Position numbers and translations under genes: made by a program. 64,000 nucleotides of DNA from Ptiloglossa arizonensis (taxonomy: Eukaryota > Arthropoda > Insecta > Hymenoptera > Colletidae): the NCBI RefSeq assembly GCF_051014685.1, contig NC_135058.1:4750811-4814810 (forward strand). Direction: 5' to 3'. The notes under the pieces are model-generated. The model made no database searches and had not been told where the DNA came from. It saw nothing but the letters and a program-made list of their open reading frames with translations. This document shows, in pieces, positions 37,060-49,470 of this stretch (position 1 is the first letter of the stretch; each line of letters opens with the position of its first letter).

Positions 37060-38130
37060 CGAAGAAAGTAGGCATTGTATGTTAAGAGTATACGACCACA
37101 GGAAAAATCAACGGCGAAAATACCGAGTGACGACTTAATTACAATTCCTTTAACTTTGTTCAGAAAGAAGTATCGACCTTTAATTTTCTTCGAAAGAAGT
37201 ATCGTAAACATACTTCACTCGTAAAAAAAGATACGAGTGTACAAGTAAGTAATCGCAGAGAAATGTTCTCACTCGTTGCCACTTCAACCTCCTCTTACCC
37301 AGTTTCTCGATCGGTGTCGTTGTGCATAATTAACTTCTTCGGTTCTTCAAAAAGTAAATGTAAAAATACCGAGTGACGACTTAATTACAATTCCTTTAAC
37401 TTTGTTCAGAAAGAAGTATCGATCTTTAAGTTTCTTCAAAAGAAGTATCAATCTTTTTAACTATCTTCAAAAGAAGTATCGATCTTTAACTTTCTTCAAA
37501 AGAAGTATCGATCTTTAACTATCTTCAAAAGAAGTATCGATCTTTAACTTTCTTCAAAAGAAGTATCGATCTTCAACTATCTTCAAAAGAAGTATCGATC
37601 TTTAACTTTCTTCAAAAGAAGTACCGATCTTCAACTTTCTTCAAAAGAAGTATCGATCTTCAACTTTCTTCGAAAGAAGTATCGATCTTTAATTTTCTTC
37701 AAAAGTAGTATCGATCTTTCACTTTCTTCAAAAGAAGTACCGACCTTTAATTTTCTTCAAAAGAAGTATCGTAAAAATACTTCACTCGTAAAAAAACATA
37801 CGAGTGTACAAGTAAGTAATCGCAGAGCAATGTTCTCACTCGTTGGCACTTGAACCTCATCTTATCCAGTTTCTCGATCGGTGTCGTTGTGCATAATTAA
37901 CTTCTTCGGTTCCCCAAAAACTAGTGTTCCACTAACGCGAAAATCAGTGGGAAAAATACTAAGTGAGACTTAATTACACTTCCTTGAACTTTCTTCGAAA
38001 AGAAGTGTCGATCGTAAAAATACTTTTCTCGTAAAAAAAAAAAGAAACATACGAGTGTACAAGTAACTAATCGCGGAGAAATGTTGTCACTCGTTGGCAC
38101 TTGAACCTCCTCTTATCCAGCATCCCGATC
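37060..38130. repeat. Compound array: 29-bp minisatellite inside a longer repeated block
   Basis: About 14 copies of gaagtatcgatctttaac plus tttcttcaaaa lie within 37135-37770. The array is embedded in a longer block containing tacgagtgtacaagtaagta, atgttctcactcgttg and gatcggtgtcgttgtgcata, which appears three times (near 37210-37340, 37790-37910 and 38045-38145). The outermost copy ends 200 bases from the groucho exon at 38349. Confidence 0.9.
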
Positions 38131-38348
38131 GGTGTCGTTGTGCAACGAAGGCGTTAAGTTCGTCGAAAAATAATGGTCCGGCGAGGCGCGCGACACGAGA
38201 GGATTCCTCCGTCCGCGTATTCTTAAATAGCGCGTAACAGGTGGGTCGAAGGCCGGCTAGGCGGTGCCGCGCGCGCTCTCGCAAAAACAAAAGCGGCCGT
38301 GGTATATACGCTGGTAGGAGCGCGCACGAGGAACAGGATTAAACTCAC

Positions 38349-38708
38349 GTGTCCGAGCTTCTCCTCCTTCCGCCTCTTGGGATCGCTCTCGAGGTCGGGG
38401 GTGCGGCTGCGGAATTTCTCCGGCGGCGAAACGGATCGTCGGAGTCTGTCGTCGGTGAGGGCGATCGGCTTACGGTCCTCGGGTGTCTCCGCGGCTGCTC
38501 GGTGTTGCTGCAGGTCCGACGGTTTCAGGAGCGCCTGCGCCTGTGCCTGAACCGCAGCCGCGGCCGCGGGATGAGGCGGCGGCGCGAGATGCGGCGGCAC
38601 CACCGCGGCTGCGGCCGCCGCGGCCGCACCTGCGAAGCCCAACAGCCCGGCCGGCGGAAGACCACCGACCACCGCGCCGTGGGGCAGCTGCTGCGCGTGA
38701 ATCTGTTG
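38349..38708 (-). CDS. gro: groucho exon, GP domain and start of CcN domain (360 bases)
   Basis: The minus strand has acceptor gatgttacag, 120 codons, then donor gtgagt. The protein starts QQIHAQQLPHGAVVGG. It then carries a glycine/proline/alanine-rich GP domain with an uninterrupted run of eight alanines (about residues 28-35), a PPHLAPPPHP stretch, five more alanines and a QAQAQALLKP tail. From about residue 85 it matches the Groucho CcN domain: DDRLRRSVSPPEKFRSRTP with SP and TP sites for proline-directed kinases, and the basic NLS-like KRRK followed by EEKLGH. The fly equivalent is RLRNSVSP, RTRSP and SKRRKDEKL. The GP region is longer and more alanine-rich than the fly's. A CAACAG at the acceptor could allow a six-base shift (QQIH or IH). 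The next exon should begin near GEKSDQDLVVDV; it is not seen to the left. Confidence 0.94.
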
Positions 38709-40253
38709 CTGTAACATCGGAAACAGACACGATCACCATTTCTTCCAATCGCCGCCCGCAACCTAGACACCCAAGCGGGCGTTATCAAGCAATACATTAC
38801 GGATCCTGATATCTCGGTCTCGATTTTCTCTCTTTCTCGCGAACACGCTCGCGGCGAAAGGTTTTCGCCGCTCAAGGTCACCCACACGAGCCCCCACCAC
38901 CGCACCGCGTCGCTCCTCCCCTCCACCGGTTTCGTTCGCGTCGACGAGTGGGGGGAGAACGGAGCGACGACGTTCTACGAGTAATCGCGCACACGCGTTA
39001 AAACTCGTCGCGGGGACGCGGTTAGGGGGATTCTACGACTGTGAAATGAAGTGTTTCGAGCAGTGACAAACTCGCATCGGAGATTTTGTTCTCGGGGGAA
39101 AATAAAAATATTGTAGGAACTGTTGCGGAAATAAGTGGGCGATTCCTCTCCAACCACTGATTTCGTACGTTACCGATATCGATTTGCGAACGTTAACGAA
39201 TTACAATTGGACACCGAATTTTGTCGTCGATGCAACAGTTGTACCGTAATAAAAATAAAGACGCGGGATACGAATTGCGGGATACGAATTGCGGGCGAAG
39301 AACGCGACCTTGAGCGGCTAAAATCTTTCTCCTCGACTCAGAGTTTGTAGGTTCGAAGGACCTGTGTGCGATTACGTGTCTTTACGGAAACCAGTTCTCC
39401 CTGGGTTTGTCAACGAAAAATCTGGACCTTCCGTAGAAGTTGTATCGAAGATGCATAGTAAAAGTCAAAAGTTTCATACAGGTTGCAAACAACAAATACA
39501 CAATACATTTATAAAGTACGATCTGGAAATTCTTTGTTTTTCTTTTTTACTAACGATTGTTACCGTTTGGAGAAGCTAGGACAAAACTTGCATTCTTTCG
39601 TTAATAATGCTCCGTATATATTTTTGTCTTGTTTGTAATCGTACGATCTTCGAAACGTTTCGGTAGTTTGGAGTGTTTCTCAGAGTAATTTTGGCATGCT
39701 CTAAAACTCCCAGAAGCAAGCCGAGTCTAGTATTTGTATACTAACATCTGAACATCGGAACCGGCTACGTCACTGTTAGAAGAGACATTGATTCTGTAAC
39801 ACATATTGGTACTAGCTACAAATTGGAACACATCGACGGAGACATCTCGGCATCGGCATCTCGTTCGATCCTGATGCTGCTAGCTGTACTATGTATCTGG
39901 GTGCTTCGGTCCGTGTCTACGTTGACTTTGGTAGCAAAAATTTCAAATCTTGAATTCAAGAACTTTGAACAATTGATATCATTCCAGTTAAGTAAACGCC
40001 ACCTTTGACTCTACTCGATGGATATGAAACAGTGCAACTTAAAAGTAACTTTACCGTACTCTACTCGATGATACCACGATTTGAGACACGTGTACGCAAA
40101 ATGACGATCCGTTTCCCTACAGAAGACGTCACGTTTCGTGTTAAAATTTCGTTAACGGACAATCTCCCCGACGCAGACACAAAGTACGCTAGGATGTCTC
40201 AAAATATGTCCTGATAGTTCAGAGAAACTCGAAAGAAAAACTGAAAGACTCAC

Positions 40254-40280
40254 CAGTAGCTGCTGTAGACCCTGTTGTTG
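40254..40280 (-). CDS. gro: groucho microexon (27 bases, possibly alternative)
   Basis: The minus strand shows a strong acceptor (cttttgcag), nine codons reading QQQGLQQLL, and donor gtgagt. Length is a multiple of three and both ends are phase 0, so inclusion or skipping leaves the downstream frame intact. It sits between the Q-domain exon ending AIIG and the exon starting QQIHAQQ. Drosophila Groucho as I know it joins IIG directly to QQIHAQQ, so this glutamine/leucine insert is probably a cassette exon extending the Q/GP junction. Splice signals and composition support it; expression is inferred. Confidence 0.8.
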
Positions 40281-40449
40281 CTGCAAAAGAGTTTCGCAAG
40301 AGTTAGTCGGTCACCATTTATTTGTGAATTATGTTGAAGTGTGATATTGGAACGCAAGCGGCGCAAATTGTAACATACTGTGCCAAGATCAATGTCCGAC
40401 TGTTTGCCAAAACTATGAAGTTAATAGAATCAATTGTAGAGAAGCTCAC

Positions 40450-40524
40450 CCCAATAATAGCGTTTAGCTCGGACGTCGTGACTTGCTTCGCTCTCTCTAC
40501 GGCATTGGCCACCTGCTGCTGATG
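40450..40524 (-). CDS. gro: groucho exon, Q domain end (75 bases)
   Basis: The minus strand has acceptor ggcttgcag, 25 codons beginning HQQQVANAVERAKQVTT and ending ELNAIIG, then donor gtgagc. Drosophila Groucho reads HQQQVLQAVERAKQVTM followed by QELNLIIG. This closes the Q domain. The codon after the exon decides between two forms: direct splicing to QQIHAQQ, as in the fly, or inclusion of the 27-base exon at 40254-40280. Both choices keep the frame. Confidence 0.95.
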
Positions 40525-40614
40525 CTGCAAGCCATGCTATCATTATCGCGTCGTTGTCACTCTCGATCGCGAGATTGTGCGGCACACGTGCCAAACAGAA
40601 AGTCAAAGACTCAC

Positions 40615-40677
40615 CTCTTGTGCCAGGAACGGTAGTAACTGGACGATTATTGCGTTCAACCTCTTAGCGATCTCTGT
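40615..40677 (-). CDS. gro: groucho exon, Q domain second helix (63 bases)
   Basis: The minus strand has acceptor ataattgcag, 21 codons beginning TEIAKRLNAIIVQLLPFL and ending AQE, then donor gtgagt. Drosophila Groucho reads TEIAKRLNTLINQLLPFL here. The leucine-rich heptads belong to the Q-domain coiled coil used for oligomerisation. The reading frame continues directly from the exon at 58253-58297 (HKQ joined to TEI), and a 90-base intron separates it from the following exon. Confidence 0.95.
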
Positions 40678-43600
40678 CTGCAATTATGATAAATTGGCGC
40701 GATTAATGCAAGAACGAGACGAAGAATGAGACGTAGGTGGATCGAATCGAACGATCGGATCAAGAGAAATCTCGAAGGGGAATTTCTGAAAGCCGCCAAC
40801 GATCGAGGATTCCGAGCAATCGATCGTTCTGGAATCCTAGGGGCCGCGTAGCTACTACACCGCGCCTCGATAATCCTCGCGAATGTTCCTACGAATTGAT
40901 CAGTTTAATCGTGGAGCCAGGCACCCAGAGTATCCCGTGTTAATCGATCCGCGTAAACATCGTCGAAATTGTTAGCGATACGAATAAATATTCCAATGGT
41001 CGCTCGAAAGGTTACGCGGGTGACATTGCACCGTACCGGGAGACTTGTTGACGGACAGGTATGAACTTTCCATTCGAACCGTCAACTGTCGACGTATCGT
41101 CCCTTTTACGTCACCTATCCTGGCTAGACTACGGAACGATAAAACGTTCGAATTTTTTTTTTTTTTTCATTATTTAAAAAGGAAACTCTAGCACGGATCC
41201 AACCTAACCCTGCTACATCTAGACTCTGTAGTCCTACTTGAGCCTTAAGGTTCACCGATTGCACAGGTTGAACGTGACGCTTTGCACGATCAACAGTGCA
41301 CATCGAGGTGTCGATACAATTGGTATTAGCTGGGAGAAAATAAACAGAGGCTAGAGAAAACCTGTGAATTTTTATTCTTCCTCGACATTTGTACCTCCAC
41401 GGAGATTCGCGAAGTCTGTGGTATCTTAATTTCAAACTCTCGGTGTAAAATACTCGGGACAACGTAGTATAATATTACCGTGGCCTAAAATGCAATCTCG
41501 TCAAGCCAAATCCCGATTTCTCTCTCTCTCTCTCTCTTCTTTTTCGAAGTACCGAGTCTTCTTGTATCCAGTGACGGTAATGCAGTTTCTCGGATGTTCG
41601 CGACAGTACGGAAACTCTGTTCTCTCGCGTAAAAATGCTCTCGAAATGATTCTTGTTCGCGAGTTGGACAACCGAGTCTAACTTTAAAAACGACGCGAAA
41701 GGTATCCGGTAATACGAGCTCGGCGAGCTACGCGAAACTTATCGAAACACGATAAGTTCGAACGTCATCGATCCGAATGAATTGTTCAAACGTCGACATT
41801 CGTATTATCGCGGTGTCGTTGGAAACGACAATACTAAAATACACATCGGTTTATTAGCAGAGGGTGCTGGAGCCGAGTAGGGGTCAAAATTTTGATACCG
41901 CGTTTCGATGCGTGCGCCGACAACTCGATGAATTAATTGAAAAATCGGAGAGCGGCCAACGCGACTGTAAACCGAGCGCGGACAAATCGCGAAAACATCG
42001 TAAAAACGTCATGAAATTCGGGATTACGTTACAGTGATTGTACCGCGCGTAACGACCGCTCGATGGCACGTGAGCTCGCTCATGCATCGCTAGGAGAACG
42101 GTTGCTCATTAATGCGTGTCGATTGAATCGATTATATCAACTACCACGTGACCCGGGGCCGCAATGACATTGCAAAAGGGGAGGGAAGAAAAATCAACCA
42201 CGGGGAAAGGGGTTCCGCGATAAGTGCGAAACACAAGAAATAAAAACGGCCCGCGAATGGCGATAAATATATTTTTAACGAAAGAGAGAAAAAAAAAGAA
42301 AGAAAGAAAGAAAGAAAGACCGAACGACACGAGCGCGAACACGGTTCAAGTTTAAATGCTCCTTTTTCGAGTACACGCTGCGGCACTGTGGTTGACCGTA
42401 CCACAGTTCGAAAACAATGAAAAAAGTTGCCGCAAACGTACGTCTTCTGTGTCTCTATTCACGAGACGTGAGAAATTTTATGAATGAAACGAACTATCTT
42501 TCGAACAGCTGCACCGAATCTCGTCAGATTTTTTCATTGAGATACTGCGGTTGGAACGGAACAACGTTTTCAAAAAATCGGGACAACGTTCTCAAAAATT
42601 TCAAAAATGTCTTTGGGCTTGTCTGAATAATATTGTCTCGTATTTCTAGATAGCGTGCCAGAACTGGGCATTCGTGACAATCGAAGAAAAAGAAAACGAA
42701 AGGTTCGAGACACGGGAGAAGATTTTCAGAGAGAGAAAGAAAGAAATCTACCGGGCAAAGATAAAAGAGTCAAAGTACCGATACCAAAATACTGTAGTCT
42801 ATCGAGGATGGACACGTACAACTCGTGATCGTTGTAAACTATTTGTAAAATTATTTCCTATTTGCGTTACATTCTGCGCTACGTCCGGTATCGTATGTCA
42901 CTAAACGTTCCTTAAGAATCGTGCAAGAGTAAAGTCGATCCAGGTTGAAAATTACAATAATTTCGATCGCTTCCTTCTTACTTCTATTGCTCTTAGATTT
43001 CACTCTATTATCTATATTTCGCTCTACTCTTAACGGAGGAACAAATGTATCTCGTATTTGTCTATTCGTTCGGAGAAAAACCTCGAGTGTCCGCATACGG
43101 TAGAAGTTTCTTTCACCGACGGTAAACAGGTAGTCGTAAATTAAGACGGTTCTTCGCGAACTCTGGATGAAATCGATGGCCAATCAAGATTTCGAACACC
43201 ATCGAACGCACCGTTTAATTCGATCCCTTGGACAGTCCTCCCGCAATTTTCCCATTTCCAACTCGCCGCGAGGAGTACGATATTAAAATTACGGCCAAGT
43301 TTTCAAGGGACATTCATCGACCTCCCGGTCGCGGAACACTTGCAATGTTTTTTTTTCCACCTGGTCGTCGTTCGATCCGAATAGCCCGACGCGGAATAGA
43401 AAAGCGCATCGAACCGCAAACAGCTGACGCACCCGTGCATCGAGTCACTGCCGACAAACAATAGACACGTGCGTGTATTACACGATTCGCGATAGATTAG
43501 TTTCAACAATTAACTGCAACGAATACGACCAAATATGTACAATGATCAACGTTACAGTAATCGGGCACCGATCGGTGTATCCACCGCGAAACGCTGATAC

Positions 43601-44357
43601 AACGGCCTAATTGCATCGAAGCTTACTAACGACATTACCCGCGCACAAATTAATACTCTATTTGCATCGCGGTGCTTCATCCGCGGTGCATTATCCGTCT
43701 TTTATCGTTCGTTCGCCGATTACCGCGTCCCGGCTACGATTCGAGGGCCACGCTGCGGCAACCACCGCGCGACTAATGCTAGATGTCCACTCGAGAGTTT
43801 TACTCTCGACGCTCGCTACCAAGAGTACGAGTTCTCTAGTGGTTGCAGCATCGAGAGCAAGGGTTCTTTTACACGGGCACACGGGGGGGAAACGTACGAG
43901 CCTCGAACGTACGCCAACCGTCGAGCCTCTTGCTTCTATTCTTCGTAGTCACTCTCGAAACAGAGAGAAAGTGAAAGAGAGAGAGAACGAAACTCTCGAG
44001 TGGATAGCGTGCGCGAGGTTGGGTCACCGAAGACCCGTAGACTCCGACGACGATAACTCCGTCTCGAAGGCCGAAACTACCCTGAAAAGTTTCGAGCTTT
44101 CGACGATGTATCTACGAGAATCTCGAATAAACGTCTTTCGTAGAAATTTCCCGAGATTTCACCGAGGAAATCAAACGCTACGGGCATCGGTGAAGAGAAA
44201 TCGTCGGCGCGAAGTTTGTAGAGTTTTCGAGGGGAAATTACGCGGCAACTACAAATAGTGAGCGGAAAATTGTCAAGAAATACTCGGAAACGCTGTTTTC
44301 TTTGTTATTGCGCGTAAGAGTACCGAGTTGTTTGTCGCGCAAAGATGATTTATACTA

Positions 44358-44489
44358 TTGGATTGTTCGGAAAGTCATTCCTTTTTTTGCGGTGAAAACG
44401 AAACACAAGTTTCTCGAAGCGTAGAAACATTTTATTAATAAATTATATTCTCCAGTTTCGAAAATAAAATGACTTTCCGAACATCCCAA
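44358..44489 (+). mobile_element. Tc1/mariner-type MITE, 132 bp, TA on both sides
   Basis: TA at 44356-44357 precedes ttggattgttcggaaagtca; the right end tgactttccgaacatcccaa precedes TA at 44490-44491. The terminal inverted repeats match over about 20 bases with one or two differences. This is the best preserved copy of the family in the window. The interior is AT-rich and non-coding. Confidence 0.88.
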
Positions 44490-44849
44490 TATTTCTGTGA
44501 TTTTGTACAGAGGGGATGGAATAAGATTATTTATATCGAAAGAATTTTTAAAACGCACAGTTTTGATAATTTTTCACCCTTCTCGTGAGATATTACACCG
44601 TATTGAAACACCCAGTGCGTAACGGATACAAAATTAAAAGATTGCCGATTCGAAATTGAACCTTCCAATAAACAGTTCTCTGTCTCCTGTATTGATTCTT
44701 TTCGCCAATATGTACATCGTAAGAGACTTTCTCGTATCTTCGACAGTTCTCGAGACAAATCATCGGGAAGGTGAAACTTTTAAAATTACATCCCCGGGGT
44801 TCGAGTTCACGTGGTTGAAAAAAGAAACCTATTCGTTCGGTCGCTGTAC

Positions 44850-45470
44850 CAGCTCGCAAAGTTTCATCGAAATTAAGAAGAGGGAACGAAAGTCCGAGAG
44901 GTTACTTCGAGGATATTCCCAGTTAGAATCGACGATCGAAGACGACCAAAAACGACCGAAGACGAGCCAAAGCAACGAACACAAACTCGTGACAACGCGA
45001 CGAAAACAGTCGTTGGTCTTCATCGAGCCTAGTATCGCGCTTTGGTATCCTCGAGATGGTCGCGATTGGAGCGATTTCGAGAAGAGGGAACGAAAGTCCG
45101 GGGGGTCGCTTCATGGATGTTCCTAGTTAGAATCGACTGAAGACGACCGAAGACGAACCAAAGCAACGAACACGTACTCGTGACAACGCGACGAAAACAG
45201 TCGTTGGTCTTCATCGAGCCTAGTATCGCGCTTTGGTGTCCTCGAGATGGTCTCGATTCGAGCGATTTCAAGTTCGCAAAGTTTCATGGAAATCAAGAAG
45301 AGGGAACGAAAGTCCGAGGAGTCACTTCATGGATGTTCCTAGTTAGAATCGACGACCGAAGACGAGCCAAATCAACGAACACGTACTCGTGACAACGCGA
45401 CGAAAAAAGTCGTTGGTCTTCATCGAGCCTAGTATCGCGCTCTCGATTCGAGCGATTTCGAGTTCGCGCG
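44850..45470. repeat. Tandem array, three copies of 190-216 bp
   Basis: agggaacgaaagtccg occurs at 44881, 45085 and 45301, and agtcgttggtcttcatcgag at 45009, 45199 and 45409. The copies differ by a segment of about 20 bases (gttcgcaaagtttcatgga) present in the first and third. Open frames across it repeat the same peptide words and are not considered genes. Confidence 0.92.
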
Positions 45471-45689
45471 TCGCGAGATATCCTCGCGCGATCTTTTTCT
45501 CTCCAGTCGACCAGGGGGGTGCGTCTCTCGCCGGGAGCCGCGCGTCCGAGGCTTCAAACCGAAAAAAATGTCATTATTCCCGCGGAGGGTGGCCGGGGTG
45601 GACAGAAAGATGGAAAACTGCCGCGTCCACGTCAGTTCGATTTCGCCCGGTCCGAGCCGGCCAGGGGGCGGCGAACAGGTGGAGGGAGG

Positions 45690-46240
45690 GAGGGGGAGGG
45701 AGACGGCGGAGAGAAGAAGGGTGGCGGGCGCGGAAAAAAAGCCTCGACGAAAAACGCGACAAAGGGAACGCAACAGCGGGAACAGGCAACGGTGCAACGG
45801 AGACGGAACCATCGCGTCGAGTAAAAGAGAAACAGCGAGAGAGAGCAAGAGAGAGAGAGAGAGAGAGAAAGAGAAAGAGTGATTCGAACCGTGAAGAGGG
45901 AAGAACTCCGACTACGAAGGGGAGACGAGGAGAATTTGCGCGGCGGGGGCGACGCGGCGCAAGTGTTGTCCGGTACGAAAAAATGGTTATTCCTTCTCGA
46001 ATGTGCCCGATGCACATGCACATTTTCCCGCAGAACGGATGGTCCGAGGGCGGAGGTGGAGATAGAGAAGAGGAAGGGGAAGAACGAAGAGGGTCGACGG
46101 AAGAGGAGAGAGGGCTAGCGGGGTAGGAGGTTGGGGGGTGGACGACGGGGTGGTAGAGGCGGAGGAGGAGTGAAAAAGGGTAGATGGAGGTGGCCGAACG
46201 GCAGGAGGAAGAGGAAGAGGAGGCAGAGTAGGAGGAGGTA
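45690..46240. repeat. Purine-rich low-complexity block
   Basis: The block consists of gga/gag words with a short (GA)n at about 45838-45868. Long open frames on both strands (Arg/Glu-rich on plus, Ser/Pro/Leu-rich on minus) come from this composition. Confidence 0.85.
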
Positions 46241-46686
46241 ACATTGAGATTAGCAACGGGTAAAAAATCGATGTCATCGCCCCCAGCCCACCGCACCCTC
46301 GTTTCGCTCGCTCAACTCAACCCTCTACTACCCCCGCAGGGCCAAATAAAAGAACTCGAATACACGACCCCTGGAACCGCGTCCGTGTGCACGGCCGCCC
46401 GTACGTGTAAGCATGCATACGCTGATGTGTGTCCGTCTGTCTGCGGCCGTGTGCGTTCACGCGGTACACTCTCTCTAGGTGTGTGCACGGCCGCGGGTCT
46501 CTGTGCACGTAGTACGCCTACGCGCGGAATGTGTGCGCGTATGGAGGGAAGAGTGCTGGAAAAGCGACCCCCGACTACCGAAACCGAGAGAGAACGTGAG
46601 AACGGGACAGAGAGGGGAGAACAGCGAGAGAAGGAAACTACGAGAAAGCTGGCCGGGTGTGAGAGAGAAAGAGAAAGACAGAGAGA

Positions 46687-46755
46687 GAGAGAGAAAGAAC
46701 GCGCGGGTATACACGTGTGTATACATATGCACACATATATACATACATACATACG

Positions 46756-46806
<51 letters not shown>

Positions 46807-46850
46807 GTATACACATATGCACGAGTATATACACACACGTATATACACGG
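46687..46850. repeat. GA, ACAT and (TA)n microsatellite cluster
   Basis: Short GA runs are followed by acatacatac, then about 40 bases of pure TA at 46763-46802, then cacg/tatac words. Tyr-Ile open frames here are artefacts. Confidence 0.97.
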
Positions 46851-48659
46851 AAGCCAGGAAGAAGTGGAAAGGCCGGGTGAGTTATATGCAATTGGTCAGC
46901 CTGCACATTTTTTATCGGGCGCCGGGCGCACCCGCGATGGGAAATGGTAGTTACTCTTGTATCGACGAACGCCGACGGCGATAGGAATATTCTTGTCGAA
47001 CGGGCGATCTTTCGTTTTCGAGGGGAAATCAGAGATCGGTGATCCTCTCCGCTTACTTGACGGGTGGGTCACCCGGCGCCTCTGAAAAATGATTCGGCGT
47101 ATCGCGCGGACGGATCATCGGCGCGGCGACCGATTTCGGTCACGAGACCGTGCTCGATTCCTCGAAACGACGCTGCTAAAAAAACTCGAGGATCCAGGGT
47201 AACGTATCTCGCGATCGTTCCGCGAATACCCGCGAATTACCAACCCCGCGCACCGAAACGTCCGACTCTGAAATTCTCTTCGAGCTAGATGTTTTCCAAG
47301 CTCGGTGGTTCTTCTCTAAAATTCTTTCCAGCTGGATTTTTTCCGCGCTAAAATTTCGTACCCCCCTCTGGAATTTAATATTCTCTGTGAAAGAAACGCT
47401 GTTCCCTGACGGGTCGGCTCTCACGAATTGACGCGAAGTTAACAACCCTTCCTCGTTGGTTCTCGTCGGTTCTCGCGTAAACCGAGGCGAGCGATAGATC
47501 GCAGCTATCGAAATGGAATACTTTTCAGCGAGGTGGTAACAACGACGAAGGGTGAACCAGGTGGTGTACTTGAGCGCCAAGAGTCGACAACTCGAGGACG
47601 AATTGTTCAAGGTCGTTCGCAGCTCGGACTATCTAACGTACCGGTCAGTAGCTCGCTCGTTCCGTTTATTCGCGGGAACCCGAGGGCAGGCACTTGCCTC
47701 TCGAACGTAGTAATTTGTAAACACGCCGTAAGAAAGAAAATAATTTCCGACGTTGCTCGTAGTCGGGGAACCAGCCCCGAGCGGTCGGTTCAATTTACTT
47801 TCCCCGTAACAGGCGCGCTCGAAATGTAACGCGGCCTGCACGGTGGTCCCGCGAGTTCAATTTTCCTTCGATTCGATTTTTCATCGAAATCGGTTCCGAT
47901 CCGATAATAGACGCGCGAGGCCCGTTGCTCCGCGATTTCTGCAACGTGGTCGGGCAATTCGCTTTCGAGAACTCTACATCTCGATTTCACGAAACACCTA
48001 CCCGTCCTTCGGGTTGTCCCGCAACGGTAGCGGCGACTCCGATCGGTTCTCGCAACCGTGAACGCGATCGTAAGAACGAACCCGAGAAGAAATCGTTTCG
48101 AGTAGTGTTTTCGTATCGGTACCGAATCGAGTTCCGTTGTTCGAAATGAAATTCAAAACGTTTCGTTTCACCGCGTAATTCAACGCGCGGCGCACTCGTT
48201 TCCGGGAAACGGTGACGCGAGTAATCCGAAAGTTACAACTTTGGATTCCGTCGTGTACGAACGATAAAAGCGGACCCGATAAAAAATCCCTTACGCGTGA
48301 CGGGGAGACTGAGAAACGAGTTTACGCTTGTCGCGAAGGTAAAAACTTTTATTACTATGACACGAGCCGCTGTGCCGTTACCGCTCGCTCGCAGGTGGAG
48401 CCCGATAAAGTTAAAAGTTTCGCTTTTCCGGTGTCGTCGGTGCCGACGAGCCGCGCCTCCACGAAGAACACGGCGTTCACGCTCCGCTACGGGGACATAC
48501 GTTAATAACGACAACGTCGAAACGGGCCTCGTTCTTAGCTACGATTGATCGCGCGCTCGATTCCACGCGTCGTTTTGACGTTCGAGTGGTGCTTCGACGA
48601 CAACGCGGTCGCGTTGCCGATTACCGCGGGGAATGAGATTTTTCGAATGGCGCGGCAAT

Positions 48660-49470
48660 GTGAAAGAAACAAACGCGGAGAGAGAGAGAGGATAAGCGAG
48701 AGAATAGGGCGAGTTAAAGAGGAGAACGATCGAAAGAGGGAAATAAGAGAGGCGAGTGAAAGAGGAAAACGATCAACAGAGGTGAGTAAGAAAGGAGAGT
48801 GAGTGAAAGAAAAGAATAAGAGAGGAGAGTGAGTAAGAAAAAAAAATAATTAAAAGAGAAGAGTAAGAGAGGAGAGTGAGCGAAAGAGGAGAACGATCAA
48901 CGGAGGTGAGTAAGAGAGGAGAGTGAGTAAAAGAGGAGAATAATTAGAAGAGAAGAGTAAGAGAGGAGAGTGAGCGAAAGAGGAGAACGATCAACAGAGG
49001 TGAGTAAGAGAGGAGAGTGAGTAAAAGAGGAGAATAATTAAAAGAGAAGAGTAAGAGAGGAGAGTGTGTAAAAGAGAAGAATAATTAGAAGAGAAGAGTA
49101 AGAGAGGAAAGTGAGCGAAAGAGGAGAACGATCAACAGAGGTGAGTAAGAGAGGAGAGTGAGTAAAAGAGGAGAATAATTAAGAGAGAAAAGTAAGAGAG
49201 GAGATCGAGCGAAAGAGAATAATTGAAACAGGAGAGTGAGAGAGAAGAGTGGTTACCGGAGGAGAGTAGAAGAGGACAGTGAGTAAGAGAGAATAATTGA
49301 AACGGAAGAGTGAGAGAAGAGAGTGAGCGAAAGAGGAGAATGATTAAAACAGGTGAGTAAGAGATGAGAGAGAAAAGTGAGGAGAGAATAGAAAGTAGAC
49401 CGAGGAGAGAGTAGAGAATGGAAAGAAGAGCGAAGTGAGAAAAGAGATTGTAAAAAGCAGCGTGGACCGT
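48660..49470. repeat. GA-rich minisatellite, 0.8 kb
   Basis: The words gtaagagaggagagtgag, aaagaggagaacgatcaac and agaggagaataattaaa recur in blocks of about 60-120 bases. The block is almost fully purine on the plus strand. Confidence 0.95.

Noticed and set aside
43611..44258. 215-codon plus-strand frame
   Set aside because: No domain recognised, Arg/Ser-rich composition, and no transcript signals; cannot be supported as a gene.
45389..46296. Overlapping 245-codon plus and 240-codon minus frames
   Set aside because: They lie in GA/GGA-rich sequence and run through the end of a tandem array.
46244..46984. 246-codon plus frame with 178-codon minus counterpart
   Set aside because: The core is (TA)n and acat microsatellite giving Tyr-Ile repeats on both strands.
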